Part shown: positions 1-7,939 of the stretch, in pieces
Numbering within the stretch: the first letter of the stretch is position 1
Layout of the letters: each line of letters starts with the position of its first letter
Source: an uncultured Christensenella sp.
Lineage (GTDB): Bacteria; Bacillota; Clostridia; Christensenellales; Pumilibacteraceae
Length of the DNA: 64,000 nucleotides
Direction: 5' to 3'
NCBI GenBank assembly: GCA_910577995.1
Contig: CAJTND010000001.1
Location: 62,001 to 126,000 of the forward strand
Notes under the pieces: model-generated
Database searches by the model: none
Seen by the model: the letters and a program-made list of their open reading frames with translations, nothing else
What the model was told of the DNA's origin: nothing
Position numbers and translations under genes: made by a program

Positions 1-328
1 TTTTAAAGGGGCAAAGGTTCGTCTTAAAAGTCTTAATTATGCATTAAGTTATATTCACTCAAGAAAATTGCACTATAATTTTTTAGATGATAGTAATTTA
101 AGGGAAATAATTATACATGATGAAAAAATGATTTTTGTTTATGAATATTGTTTGGGTCAATCGGAACTAATGCAACTCTTGCCAGAAGAAAATAGTATAA
201 TTGTTAATTTACATAATTGGAATGGAGAAAGCTGCATATCAAAACAAGCATACGAATTAGCTAATAGTATGAATGTACGATTATTAACTATGGACGGATT
301 TTATAAATACATAAATGAAATTAAATAA
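1..328 (+). CDS. C-terminal fragment of an unidentified AT-rich gene
   Basis: The reading frame is open from base 2, so the gene begins outside the window; a TTG at 68 is only an internal codon. About 108 residues are visible, ending in TAA at 326-328. The last part has an alternating strand/helix pattern (a hydrophobic strand near IIVNLHNW, then a helix AYELANSM, then VRLL) reminiscent of the end of Mrr-like restriction-nuclease folds, but no catalytic motif is visible, so no function is assigned. It overlaps the following nucleotidyltransferase gene by 14 bases, suggesting coupled translation and a two-gene unit. Its base composition is much more AT-rich than the rest of the window, which suggests horizontal acquisition. 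Confidence 0.6.
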   Translation, partial: FKGAKVRLKSLNYALSYIHSRKLHYNFLDDSNLREIIIHDEKMIFVYEYCLGQSELMQLLPEENSIIVNLHNWNGESCISKQAYELANSMNVRLLTMDGFYKYINEIK

Positions 329-614
329 AGCTATTTCTGAACTTATAAAAGCATTTATACCATTATTTGATTCTTTTGAGCAGGTCTATCTGTTTGGATC
401 AATACTTAAGCCATGTGTTCAAAGTAATGATATTGATATATTAGTTATTTATAAAAAGTATTCAAAAAAACTTGGTAATGATTTGAGATTATTTTCAGAA
501 GAAATAGAAAAGGCAAGCGGTATGATGGTTGATTTAACAGCATTAAGTATTGAAGAAGAAAAAGAGGTCTCGTTTTTAGAAAGAATAAAATCTAATTTTT
601 TAAGATTGAAATGA
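315..614 (+). CDS. Minimal nucleotidyltransferase (MNT-type, Pol beta superfamily)
   Basis: The 99-residue protein has the core of a minimal nucleotidyltransferase: a Gly-Ser pair (G28-S29) followed by D39-x-D41 in a hydrophobic strand, with a likely third metal-binding aspartate at D73. Such proteins transfer NMP groups; many act as antitoxins that AMPylate or otherwise modify a partner toxin (HEPN/MNT and related pairs). Here the partner would be the truncated upstream ORF, which overlaps it by 14 bases. No HEPN-type RxxxxxH motif is evident in the visible part of that partner, so the pair type is unresolved. The gene is AT-rich and lies in an accessory remnant region. The family call is confident; the toxin-antitoxin role is inference. 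Confidence 0.75.
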   Translation: MKLNKAISELIKAFIPLFDSFEQVYLFGSILKPCVQSNDIDILVIYKKYSKKLGNDLRLFSEEIEKASGMMVDLTALSIEEEKEVSFLERIKSNFLRLK

Positions 615-739
615 TATCATTGATTGAGTTTTGTGCTGAATTACTGCCCGATAACAAGCAAGCAAAAAGGCTGTCAAAGCGTATCTTTAAGACCGCTATG
701 ACAGCACTTGCAAGCCGTGAACAATTACCGCGCCGCTAA
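611..739 (+). CDS. Possible small ORF of unknown function
   Basis: A 42-codon frame starts at an ATG overlapping the TGA of the nucleotidyltransferase gene (ATGA) and ends at 739. The product is basic (lysine and arginine rich) with an amphipathic central helix. No family is recognised. The ATGA overlap favours real translation, but it sits in a decayed region and could be the stub of a longer gene. Confidence 0.25.
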   Translation: MISLIEFCAELLPDNKQAKRLSKRIFKTAMTALASREQLPRR

Positions 740-1005
740 TTGCTTGCCGTACAGTTTGTAGTCCGATAGCGGCAATTCCACCGCGCAATACAATTCCCGC
801 CTATTTACCTTGTATATTAACGTGTTCGTTTTTGCGGCAAGTCGGTGCACCAAAACGAGCCTAAATCGAACTGTAAGTAACGTTTGATTTAGGCTTTTTC
901 TATTTAACATGATGATGTCAAATTTTTTGGCGGTAATTTATGCTTGGCTTGTTAGCGTTATCTAGTTGAAAAATTCATTCGTTTTATGTACAAAAAATAC
1001 ATATA
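740..1005. other. No supported gene; decayed accessory DNA
   Basis: Apart from the hairpin at 859-900 nothing firm is seen here. A 61-codon frame on the minus strand (725-910) reads fairly protein-like near its end but includes the terminator hairpin and matches no family I recognise. The stretch is best read as remnant DNA between an acquired cassette and the stable chromosome. Confidence 0.4.
859..900 (+). terminator. Rho-independent terminator
   Basis: Thirteen-base arms (859-871 and 883-895, one G-U pair) enclose a loop of about 11 bases and are followed by five T residues. It would end transcripts from the nucleotidyltransferase cassette. Confidence 0.6.
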
Positions 1006-1315
1006 GAAAGACCGCAGTTTGAAGATATAAAGTCTTATGACGAATTTGCAAAATATTATTGATATTTAGACGAACTGAAAGCGATATGTAAAGGTTTATG
1101 GCTGGAATACGTCGGCGGAAAAATCGAGTTAAATAATATTATTAAGTCATATTTCAACGGGGCGATCATTCCGCATAAGCCGAAAACAACTGCCAAAAGT
1201 AAGGTCAATACTTTAACGCTTGAAAGCAAGCCGTTTTTGGCAGATACTGCGTGATTCCGATCTGCCCAAAGTATATTCGAGAGAGTTTATCGAAAACAAT
1301 AAGGACAAAATATAA
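1006..1315 (+). pseudogene. Remnant of SAP/DUF6434-like small protein
   Basis: Translation from 1006 gives a recognisable stretch (RPQFEDIKSYDEFAKYY, then after a stop LDELKAICKGLWLEYVGGK and IELNNIIKSYFNG) typical of the small SAP-domain/DUF6434 proteins of gut Bacillota. A TGA at 1060-1062 falls where that family has a conserved Trp, a second stop follows at 1252-1254, and the conserved-looking tail continues in another frame to TAA at 1313-1315. With one nonsense change and one frameshift it is clearly non-functional. Family recognition is from memory of the conserved YYWYRDEL pattern. Confidence 0.6.
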
Positions 1316-1411
1316 AATTCGTTCATCATAGGATACGCTATCACGCAAAAACGCCGCGAGAGATTATGTTTCGGGGCATTTTTCGATATTTCTTAAATGC
1401 TTGACTTATGT

Positions 1412-3472
1412 TTATGCTTTTAACAGCGAGATAAAGAAAGTAGTGCCGTTGTTGCCTGTTTCATATGTCAGCGAGCCGTTCATGCTTTCTATAATATTTT
1501 TGCATATATAAAGTCCTACGCCGCCCGTTTCGCTGTCGTTTTCGGAAACGTAAGGTTTGAAAATATCCAAATTTCCGTCTATGCCTTTGCCGTCGTCGGC
1601 AACACAAAGCACTGTTTTGTTTTTATCGCTCTTTAACGAGAGCGTGATCGTTTTGCAATTTGCATGTTCGATTGCATTGATGATGATATTCGATACGACG
1701 TTTTCTATTCCCTTGGGTTTGACAAACGCTTTTATAGGCGAGTTTACCGTGTTTTTCAAAACGATGCCGTTGGCGTTGCAGTCGAATTCGTGATACTTGT
1801 ACAGTAGCGCGCACAGCTCTGACATATCGACGACCTGCGACAGCTCTGCCAGATAGTTGAGCTTTGCATATGCCGCAATTTCGGAAAGATTGCTAATAAC
1901 GCGCTCTGCGTCCTGCTTGATTATGCTGATAGTCTTTATTTGTTCTGTGTTCTTTTCGCGCCCGATCGCGTTATCGCACAGAGCAACGGCGGAGGCGAGG
2001 GGTTTCTTCATATCGTGGGAAACGAATTGCAACAGGCTATCGCGCTCGGCTATGACCGCTTTAATATCTTTGACCTGCCGTTCGACTTCCTTATGCAGAT
2101 TGTAAGTGAGATGATCGTTGGATCTTTTCATATCGGCAAACACGATAAATACGCTTATAAAAGTGGTAAGCGCCGTAGCCGCGCACAACCAGAAGATAGG
2201 ATTTATTTGAGAGGGAAAAATTTGCGGCATAAAGATCGACGCGGTGATCGCAACGGCAATAACAGTCGCGCATACCGTTTGTAAGATCCCGCGTTCGTCT
2301 TTCTTACGGAATAGGGCAAGTCCTATAAACGCCGACAACGCAACCGCGCCTATTGCTTTGATCACGGTACATGCGATACGCAATGCGCTTGCCGCGCCGA
2401 ACGTGATAAAAGGGCAGATAAACGCGAACAGCGCGCCGATTACGGAAAGAGTCACAAAAATATATTTTACGGGTATTTTTCCGAAATTCCTGCCGAGAGC
2501 AAGCTGCGCACCGCCGAGGATCACAAAAGACATAGCAAGCGAAAGAGCAGTCCAAAACAGCGTCGCGCTCGTAACGCCGCTCAAAAAGAACCGGCTGAGC
2601 AGCAGTACGGTTATTCCGAGTACCCATACGATAGCCGAAGCAAACTTTTTCGAGCGTTCGAGAGCGGACAGCACGACGAGGACGGCAAACACCACTGCGG
2701 AGAGAATGGCAAAAGCGATCAAAAGGTCATTAGATGTTTGGATCACTCCCTCGACTGCGCTTTCCGTGCCAATAAGCGGGCAGTCGGAAATAGCAGAATA
2801 CGCACCGCCCGTCGATTGATAGTGGACGGTTATTATCTGTGCCGAGTTAAAAGACTTTTCCAAAGCTTCGCGCCTTGTATAGAATTGCAGGTTAAGATAT
2901 TCGGTTGCCGTTTCGGAAGAAAAATGTTCGGTCTTTTTGTCATATGACGTGGTAAATTCGATAAAATCGTAGTTTTCGATTTCACCGTGCCTCGCAACCA
3001 AATCGCTTTTTTGATACACGTTGGAGGCGCAGAAAATTTTGGGCAGCGACAGTGTGAATTGCCAGTAGTCGCCTATCTTATGGGCGGCAAGATCATTTTG
3101 CTGTTCCTTAAAATTTTCGGCATCGGGGTCAAGATTCATGATAACGAAAATCAGCGTTCCCTTTTTTGCAAATTCAAACGACTTCGTCAGGTCTACTATC
3201 TGCATATCTTCGTCGAGCGTTTTCGGTCCGACAAATTTTTCGGCAATGTAGTTGACCTTTGTAATTTTACCGATTTTGCCTAAATCCGATATTCTTACGG
3301 CGGCAATATCCTTGCCGATTTCCATTGTTTCATCGTTATAGTCGATGCCGCCTGTTGTTTCCGGAACGGCGGTGATCTTCGGCGCGGCAAAAAACAGCGT
3401 AATTATTAACAACGCCGAAAGAACGGCGCATGACAGTACGGATATTAATTTTTTAAGATATCGGTTGCTCAT
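1412..3472 (-). CDS. Membrane sensor histidine kinase with 7TM-type input region
   Basis: The 686-residue protein begins with a membrane anchor or signal segment (about 12-32). An extracytoplasmic domain of about 215 residues follows, then a block of about seven transmembrane helices (about 248-447), an arrangement like 7TMR-DISM sensors. The HisKA dimerisation helix carries the phosphoacceptor H486 (FVSHDMKKPL). The C-terminal HATPase domain has N-box (NIIINAIEH), G1 (DDGKGI) and G2 (GGVGLYICK) motifs. It overlaps the upstream response-regulator gene by 20 bases, so the two are co-translated and form a cognate pair. The signal is unknown. The divergent surface-protein gene at 4341 is a plausible regulon member because a regulator-like repeat lies between them. 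Confidence 0.9.
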   Translation of the reverse strand: MSNRYLKKLISVLSCAVLSALLIITLFFAAPKITAVPETTGGIDYNDETMEIGKDIAAVRISDLGKIGKITKVNYIAEKFVGPKTLDEDMQIVDLTKSFEFAKKGTLIFVIMNLDPDAENFKEQQNDLAAHKIGDYWQFTLSLPKIFCASNVYQKSDLVARHGEIENYDFIEFTTSYDKKTEHFSSETATEYLNLQFYTRREALEKSFNSAQIITVHYQSTGGAYSAISDCPLIGTESAVEGVIQTSNDLLIAFAILSAVVFAVLVVLSALERSKKFASAIVWVLGITVLLLSRFFLSGVTSATLFWTALSLAMSFVILGGAQLALGRNFGKIPVKYIFVTLSVIGALFAFICPFITFGAASALRIACTVIKAIGAVALSAFIGLALFRKKDERGILQTVCATVIAVAITASIFMPQIFPSQINPIFWLCAATALTTFISVFIVFADMKRSNDHLTYNLHKEVERQVKDIKAVIAERDSLLQFVSHDMKKPLASAVALCDNAIGREKNTEQIKTISIIKQDAERVISNLSEIAAYAKLNYLAELSQVVDMSELCALLYKYHEFDCNANGIVLKNTVNSPIKAFVKPKGIENVVSNIIINAIEHANCKTITLSLKSDKNKTVLCVADDGKGIDGNLDIFKPYVSENDSETGGVGLYICKNIIESMNGSLTYETGNNGTTFFISLLKA

Positions 3473-4142
3473 TATTACCGCCTATAAAAGCGTACCCTTT
3501 TCCGAACTTGGTGGCAAGAAGGGAAGCGCAGCCATCGGAAACGGCGAGCATTTTCTTGCGCAGATTGGATAGGTGCTTTTTTATGGTTTCGGTGTTTAAG
3601 TGCGGCATTTTCCATACCTGCTCGTAGATCTCGTTTGCAGTAAAAAATTTGCCTGCGTTCTGCATTAAGAACATTAAAATATTGAACTCGCTCGAGGTTA
3701 ATTCAAGCGCGGTGTTTTTATAAAAGGTGGTTCTTCCGGAAACGTTAAGCGTAAGCCCTCCGATCGAAATATCGGCTTTGGTGCTCGGCAAAAGCCGTAA
3801 CGCCATTCTTGCCTCTATGACCTGCGGAGAGCAGGGCTTAATTATATAGTCCGCAGCACCCGCGTTAAAACCGTCTATCACGTTTTCATCCGCGCCCAAG
3901 TCGGAAAGAATGATAACGGGAGTCTGTCTTAAATTTTCCAAAAGAGCTATGCCGTTGCCGTCCGGCAATATCAAGTCCAGCAGTACTATATCATACTCGT
4001 TTGCGGAGCAAGCGGCGATCGCGTTTTTTAATGTAGGGCAAGCCGTAACGTTATTCATTGCCGAAAAATATTCGGTCAGGGATCTGCGCAACTTGTCGCC
4101 GTCCTCGACTATTAAAATATTCTTAAACTCGACCTTATTCAT
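3453..4142 (-). CDS. OmpR/PhoB-family response regulator
   Basis: A 229-residue two-domain regulator. The receiver has the acidic pair E13-D14, phosphoacceptor D56 (VLLDLILPDG), a Ser in the switch position (ILSD) and the conserved Lys (IIKP). The C-terminal winged-helix domain (about 125-220) has the Trans_Reg_C pattern LTSSEFNIL...TIKKHLSNLRKK...GKGYAF. Start ATG at 4140-4142 lies 7 bases downstream of a consensus-like -10. It is the first gene of a two-gene operon with the histidine kinase, overlapping it by 20 bases. It probably binds direct repeats spaced about one helical turn apart, such as those at 4192-4211 just upstream of its own promoter. Confidence 0.93.
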   Translation of the reverse strand: MNKVEFKNILIVEDGDKLRRSLTEYFSAMNNVTACPTLKNAIAACSANEYDIVLLDLILPDGNGIALLENLRQTPVIILSDLGADENVIDGFNAGAADYIIKPCSPQVIEARMALRLLPSTKADISIGGLTLNVSGRTTFYKNTALELTSSEFNILMFLMQNAGKFFTANEIYEQVWKMPHLNTETIKKHLSNLRKKMLAVSDGCASLLATKFGKGYAFIGGNNEQPIS

Positions 4143-4149
4143 GGGTGTT

Positions 4150-4178
4150 ATTATATCACATAGTTAATTAAAAAACAA
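4150..4178 (-). promoter_or_regulatory. SigA-type promoter of the two-component operon
   Basis: On the minus strand TTGTTT (4178-4173), a 17-base spacer and a perfect TATAAT (4155-4150). The -10 ends 7 bases before the ATG, so the message would be nearly leaderless. Confidence 0.7.
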
Positions 4179-4191
4179 TCCATATATAATC

Positions 4192-4211
4192 GTGAAGAAA
4201 GTGTGAAGAAA
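4192..4211. promoter_or_regulatory. Direct repeat, candidate response-regulator box
   Basis: Two perfect copies of GTGAAGAAA (4192-4200 and 4203-4211), start to start 11 bases, lie between the back-to-back promoters of the two-component operon and the surface-protein gene. One-turn direct repeats are the usual target of OmpR/PhoB-type dimers. The link to this regulator is inferred from position only. Confidence 0.5.
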
Positions 4212-4233
4212 TGCTTCTCGCGCCCTTTTATCG

Positions 4234-4262
4234 TTCCGTAATGCCTAAAAATTTGATACAAT
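4234..4262 (+). promoter_or_regulatory. Probable promoter of the surface-protein gene
   Basis: TTCCGT (4234-4239), 17-base spacer, TACAAT (4257-4262). The weak -35 is what one expects of an activator-dependent promoter, and the direct repeat lies 22 bases further upstream. Confidence 0.5.
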
Positions 4263-4279
4263 ATAAGCACAAAAGTTTA

Positions 4280-4301
4280 ACAGCCCCCGCGCGGGGGCTG
4301 T
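4280..4301. promoter_or_regulatory. Perfect 22-bp GC palindrome in the 5' leader
   Basis: An uninterrupted palindrome with 11-base arms lies about 11 bases after the predicted transcription start of the surface-protein gene. In RNA it would fold into a strong hairpin (effectively with a 4-base loop) near the 5' end. It has no proper T-tract, so it is more likely an mRNA-stabilising or attenuating element than a simple terminator. Confidence 0.45.
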
Positions 4302-4340
4302 GCGCTTTCCTTACGGAAACCGCACGTTAAGAGGTGCATT

Positions 4341-6740
4341 ATGCTTTTAAGAACAAATAAACACTTGATATGTTTACTTGCGTTACTGTGTCTTACGCTG
4401 TTTTCGGTTGTTGCTTTTATCGAAGCAGACTTCCTTGCGCCCGACAAGCGGACGGCATATGCCCTAAGCGCAAACTACGTAATTACGGTAAACGGCGGAG
4501 AAGAGCAAAGCTTTGCCGATTTCGGCGAAGCGTGGGACGCCGTCAAAGCCGACGGAGTTACTGAGGCAACGTTTGTTATGCACGCCGACTACGATATGGC
4601 AAATTTACCATACTACAATAACGGAAATCTTCAAGTGAGTGGCTGGGAACTGGATTTCGATTTGAACGGTCACACTCTTACCGGAACGGAGTATAGTGAA
4701 ATTTTCAATCTTCAAGGTAAAGGTGAAAAAATCGGCAAGTTGACGCTGTCGGACAGCAGCGAGGGTCAAACGGGCAGAATTACAGGACATAGAAAAGCTC
4801 TTGATATAGGTGACGGCGGTGAAGCGGTTATGAACGGCGGAACGATAAGCGGAATTTCCGATGTCGGCGTCAAAGTTCAGGGATTTACTGCTAAGTTTAC
4901 AATGAACGGCGGCAAAATAACGGAGTGCACGTCAAGCAGCGAGGGCGGCGGAGTTTTTGCCGATAACGGCACTCTTATAATGACGGGCGGTGAGATAAGC
5001 GGAAATACTGCAAGCTACGGCGGCGGAGTTTATTGTTTTCAGACTTCGCTGTATGTTTCGGGCGCGGTTAAAATAACGGGGAATATAAGCATTAACTCCG
5101 CCGGCAAGGAGACAACGGCAAACGTGCGTCTTGCAAATACCGGCAAAATAATCGTTGCGGGGAAACTCGAAGACGCCGCGGGCGACAAGGCGCAGATAGG
5201 CGTTACACCGCATTCATATAAGTCAATATATGATTACGATGTTTATAATTCGGGAGTTGTACCGTCGACCTATTTCATCCCGGACGAAGAAGGTAAATGC
5301 GTCAGTCTTTCGGGAAGTATAAATACACATAGAGCGGGTTTCTCTTGGATCTCGGATGAAAACGGGCATTATCGTCCTTGCGCAAATAATTGCGGAGCCG
5401 CGTTTGACGAGTCGGCGCACGATTTTGTCAACAGCACAAAATATCGGTATAACGAAGAAGGGCATTGGAAAGTCTGCGCGCAATGCGACAACGGGAACGG
5501 AGGACTTAACGCGCACAGCTACGGAAATTGGGAAACTACGCTCGCCCCTACATGCGCGGCGTTAGGAAGCAAAAAGCATACTTGTACCGTTTGCAGTCAC
5601 GAAGAAACGAAAGAAATAGCGATAGACCCTGACGCCCATTCTTGGGATCCCGAATCGGTGCGCGTGGAACCCACCTGTACGACGGACGGGTCGGTAACCG
5701 GTACTTGTACGGATTGCGGCGAAACCGATACCGAGATTTTGGATAAACTCGGTCATGACATTGAATGGCACGAAGCGCAGGCGGAAACCTGCACGCAAAT
5801 CGGTTGGGACGCATACGTAACATGTTCGCGTTGCGACCATACCACGTATTCTGAAAAAGAGGCACTCGGACACGATTTCGATACCAAGTTTACGGTGGAT
5901 ACGGCGGCGACCTGCACGGCAAAAGGAAGCAAGTCGAAGCGTTGCGTCCGTTGCGACGAAAAGACGGATGTTACCGAAATTCCGCTTGTGCCGCATACCT
6001 TGACGCATGTTGCACGAGTAGAGCCGACGTTGCTGGCGGACGGTAACATCGAGTATTGGACTTGTTCGGTTTGCGAAAACAAATACTCGGATGAGGACTG
6101 TGAGACCGAGGCGGACAATGTAGTGATCCCCATGCTCAAAGCGCAGCTCGTCCAGCCTGACGAAAACGGCGGCGCAGATCATGTCGTCGTGACGACGCCT
6201 AACGGATTTGCTTCCGATATAGAGCTCGTCGTAACGGAGATCGCGAGGGAAAACTACGCGCAATACGCGACTATCGCACGAGCGGTAAACGGCGAGATAT
6301 TTCAAGTGTACGACGTAACGCTTAGATCGGACGGCGTGACCGTTCAGCCCGACGGCACGATCATCGTCAAACTGCGAATACCCGATAATTTGAAAGGCAA
6401 GGACTTCAAACTGTTCCACTTGCACGGGAGCGAAGCGACGGATAAGGAATATACGATAGAGGGCAACTATGCCGTAGTTACTGTCGACAAGCTTTCGGAG
6501 TTTATCTTTATAGGCGGTAAGTTCGGCGCTGCGCCTGATCCGAGCGGCGGACTTTCCGCAGGGGCTGTCGCCGGCATAACGATAGGCGTTATCGTAGCCG
6601 TATTACTGTCCGCATACTTTGCTCTGTACTTCGCTCTTTACCGTAAGGGCGTTATAAAGGGTAAGGCTTTCGACGTTATTTATATTCCTATGAACGCAGT
6701 CTTTAACAAGAAAAAGCAAGATGGAGAAAACGAGGATTGA
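4341..6740 (+). CDS. Secreted/anchored surface protein with beta-helix and Cys-pair repeats
   Basis: A 799-residue exported protein. The signal peptide is about 1-43, with AYA before the likely cleavage site. Residues about 130-250 hold beta-helix rungs with the recurrent pattern MNGG.I...(G/S), as in right-handed parallel beta-helix surface proteins. Residues about 335-600 hold repeated modules of about 45-50 residues, each with two C-x2-C pairs (CTVCSHEET, CTDCGETDT, CSRCDHTT, CVRCDEKT, CSVCENKY), likely structural metal or disulfide modules. A beta-rich domain follows, then one transmembrane helix (about 744-768) and a basic cytoplasmic tail, so it is membrane-anchored rather than sortase-linked. 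The role is unknown; adhesion or carbohydrate contact is plausible. ATG follows GAGGTG. A bidirectional terminator closes the gene. Confidence 0.85.
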   Translation: MLLRTNKHLICLLALLCLTLFSVVAFIEADFLAPDKRTAYALSANYVITVNGGEEQSFADFGEAWDAVKADGVTEATFVMHADYDMANLPYYNNGNLQVSGWELDFDLNGHTLTGTEYSEIFNLQGKGEKIGKLTLSDSSEGQTGRITGHRKALDIGDGGEAVMNGGTISGISDVGVKVQGFTAKFTMNGGKITECTSSSEGGGVFADNGTLIMTGGEISGNTASYGGGVYCFQTSLYVSGAVKITGNISINSAGKETTANVRLANTGKIIVAGKLEDAAGDKAQIGVTPHSYKSIYDYDVYNSGVVPSTYFIPDEEGKCVSLSGSINTHRAGFSWISDENGHYRPCANNCGAAFDESAHDFVNSTKYRYNEEGHWKVCAQCDNGNGGLNAHSYGNWETTLAPTCAALGSKKHTCTVCSHEETKEIAIDPDAHSWDPESVRVEPTCTTDGSVTGTCTDCGETDTEILDKLGHDIEWHEAQAETCTQIGWDAYVTCSRCDHTTYSEKEALGHDFDTKFTVDTAATCTAKGSKSKRCVRCDEKTDVTEIPLVPHTLTHVARVEPTLLADGNIEYWTCSVCENKYSDEDCETEADNVVIPMLKAQLVQPDENGGADHVVVTTPNGFASDIELVVTEIARENYAQYATIARAVNGEIFQVYDVTLRSDGVTVQPDGTIIVKLRIPDNLKGKDFKLFHLHGSEATDKEYTIEGNYAVVTVDKLSEFIFIGGKFGAAPDPSGGLSAGAVAGITIGVIVAVLLSAYFALYFALYRKGVIKGKAFDVIYIPMNAVFNKKKQDGENED

Positions 6741-6754
6741 TCGGTAATAAAAAG

Positions 6755-6789
6755 AGCCGACCGTGTTATCTAAGACGGTCGGCTTTTTT
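6755..6789. terminator. Bidirectional Rho-independent terminator
   Basis: Ten-base arms (6755-6764 and 6775-6784) with T-rich flanks on both strands separate the convergent surface-protein and ZIP transporter genes. Confidence 0.85.
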
Positions 6790-6837
6790 ATGCGGTCGGT
6801 AATCGTGTTTTCGATAATGTTCGCGGCAGGGGGGCGG

Positions 6838-7698
6838 TCAAAACAGAACTAATAAGAATCCGACGAGCACGCCGATAAACAGCGATAGCGCGGGGAGCTT
6901 GCTCTTCCACATCAGTATGGATTCCGGCAACAGCTCGCCGAAAACCACATAAAGCATTGCGCCGCTCGCAAAGCCGAGCGACAGAGTGAGCATTATGCTG
7001 TTGATGCCGCCGAGCGCGTAGCCCATTACCGCGCCGATCACGGTAGGCAGTCCGCTCAGTGCGGTAAGAGATATAGATTTGGCTTTGCCCATGCCGCCCG
7101 AGATCAGCGGTACGGATACCGCCATTCCCTCGGGTATGTTGTGCAGTCCGATAACTATCGCCATGATAAAGCCGCTGCCCGAAAATAAACTCGATATGAC
7201 GTCTGGCGACGTGGCGTACGACGCGCCGATGACCATGCCTTCGGGCAGGTTGTGCAGGGCGATGGCGCTCATCATGACGAGCCCTGCGATAAAGAGATTG
7301 GATCTTGCGTTCTTGTGCGATTCGAGGTGGTTGGAGTGGATAAGCTCGTCGAGGTCGTCGGCGGTGGCGGGGTGGTTCTCGTCTATGTGCTTGACCTCGC
7401 GGTCGGTATGTCTGTCTATTATGTAATTGAGTAGGTAGACGACGGCATAGCCCACTGCGACGGCGGCTACGATAATAAACGGAGTGTAGGACGGGAGCGT
7501 GCCCTCCTGCATCATTTCCAACGGCTCGCTCATTAGATCGAAGCAAACGACGGCGAGCATTATGCCCGCGGCAAACGACAGCAACAGACTTACTATCTTG
7601 TTGGATTCGCGGCGCAGTACCGCGCCTACTATGCCGCCGAGCCCCGTGCCGCCGACGCCTGAAATAAATGTGATTATGATGATAGCTAAGTAATCCAT
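6838..7698 (-). CDS. ZIP-family divalent metal transporter
   Basis: A 286-residue polytopic membrane protein of the ZIP (ZupT-like) family, expected to import Zn2+ or other divalent metals. Two signature metal-site motifs are intact: HNLPEG (149-154) and HNIPEG (186-191) in adjacent helices. A His- and acid-rich cytoplasmic loop (about 96-130, including HIDENH and HSNHLESH) lies between helices 3 and 4, as usual for the family. The frame stays open further upstream to 7890, but the promoter at 7735-7763 lies inside that extension and MDYLAI at 7698 begins the first transmembrane helix, so that start is chosen. Monocistronic. Confidence 0.92.
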   Translation of the reverse strand: MDYLAIIIITFISGVGGTGLGGIVGAVLRRESNKIVSLLLSFAAGIMLAVVCFDLMSEPLEMMQEGTLPSYTPFIIVAAVAVGYAVVYLLNYIIDRHTDREVKHIDENHPATADDLDELIHSNHLESHKNARSNLFIAGLVMMSAIALHNLPEGMVIGASYATSPDVISSLFSGSGFIMAIVIGLHNIPEGMAVSVPLISGGMGKAKSISLTALSGLPTVIGAVMGYALGGINSIMLTLSLGFASGAMLYVVFGELLPESILMWKSKLPALSLFIGVLVGFLLVLF

Positions 7699-7734
7699 GG
7701 TTTTGCCTTTGTTTAGCCTAATGCGAATACGTCT

Positions 7735-7763
7735 ATAATAAACTATTCGAGCGGAAAAAGCAA
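7735..7763 (-). promoter_or_regulatory. SigA-type promoter of the ZIP transporter
   Basis: Minus strand TTGCTT (7763-7758), 17-base spacer, TATTAT (7740-7735), 36 bases before the chosen ATG. Confidence 0.6.
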
Positions 7764-7872
7764 GCGCGTAGCTCTTGTACTTCCGCTGATACGAAAAAAA
7801 CAGTTTTTTATTTACGGTCGGCGCGATATCTCGGTCGTTTGTATAGCAGTAAAATGCCCGACGCGATAATTC

Positions 7873-7901
7873 TTGACTTTCTGTCGACAATAGTGTAAAA
7901 T
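7873..7901 (+). promoter_or_regulatory. SigA-type promoter of the alpha/beta hydrolase gene
   Basis: TTGACT (7873-7878), 17-base spacer, TAAAAT (7896-7901), 38 bases before the GTG start. Confidence 0.65.
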
Positions 7902-7939
7902 ATCACATAAACTATCGTAGCGATAAGCTTGGAGCAATA

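Noticed and set aside
725..910. 61-codon minus-strand frame
   Set aside because: It includes a terminator hairpin, has no recognised similarity and lies in decayed DNA.
5562..6425. 287-codon minus-strand frame opposite the surface protein
   Set aside because: Shadow of the Cys-repeat region; apparent repeats only mirror the coding strand.
7699..7890. 64-residue N-terminal extension of the ZIP transporter
   Set aside because: It contains the gene's promoter and is not hydrophobic; the family start is at 7698.
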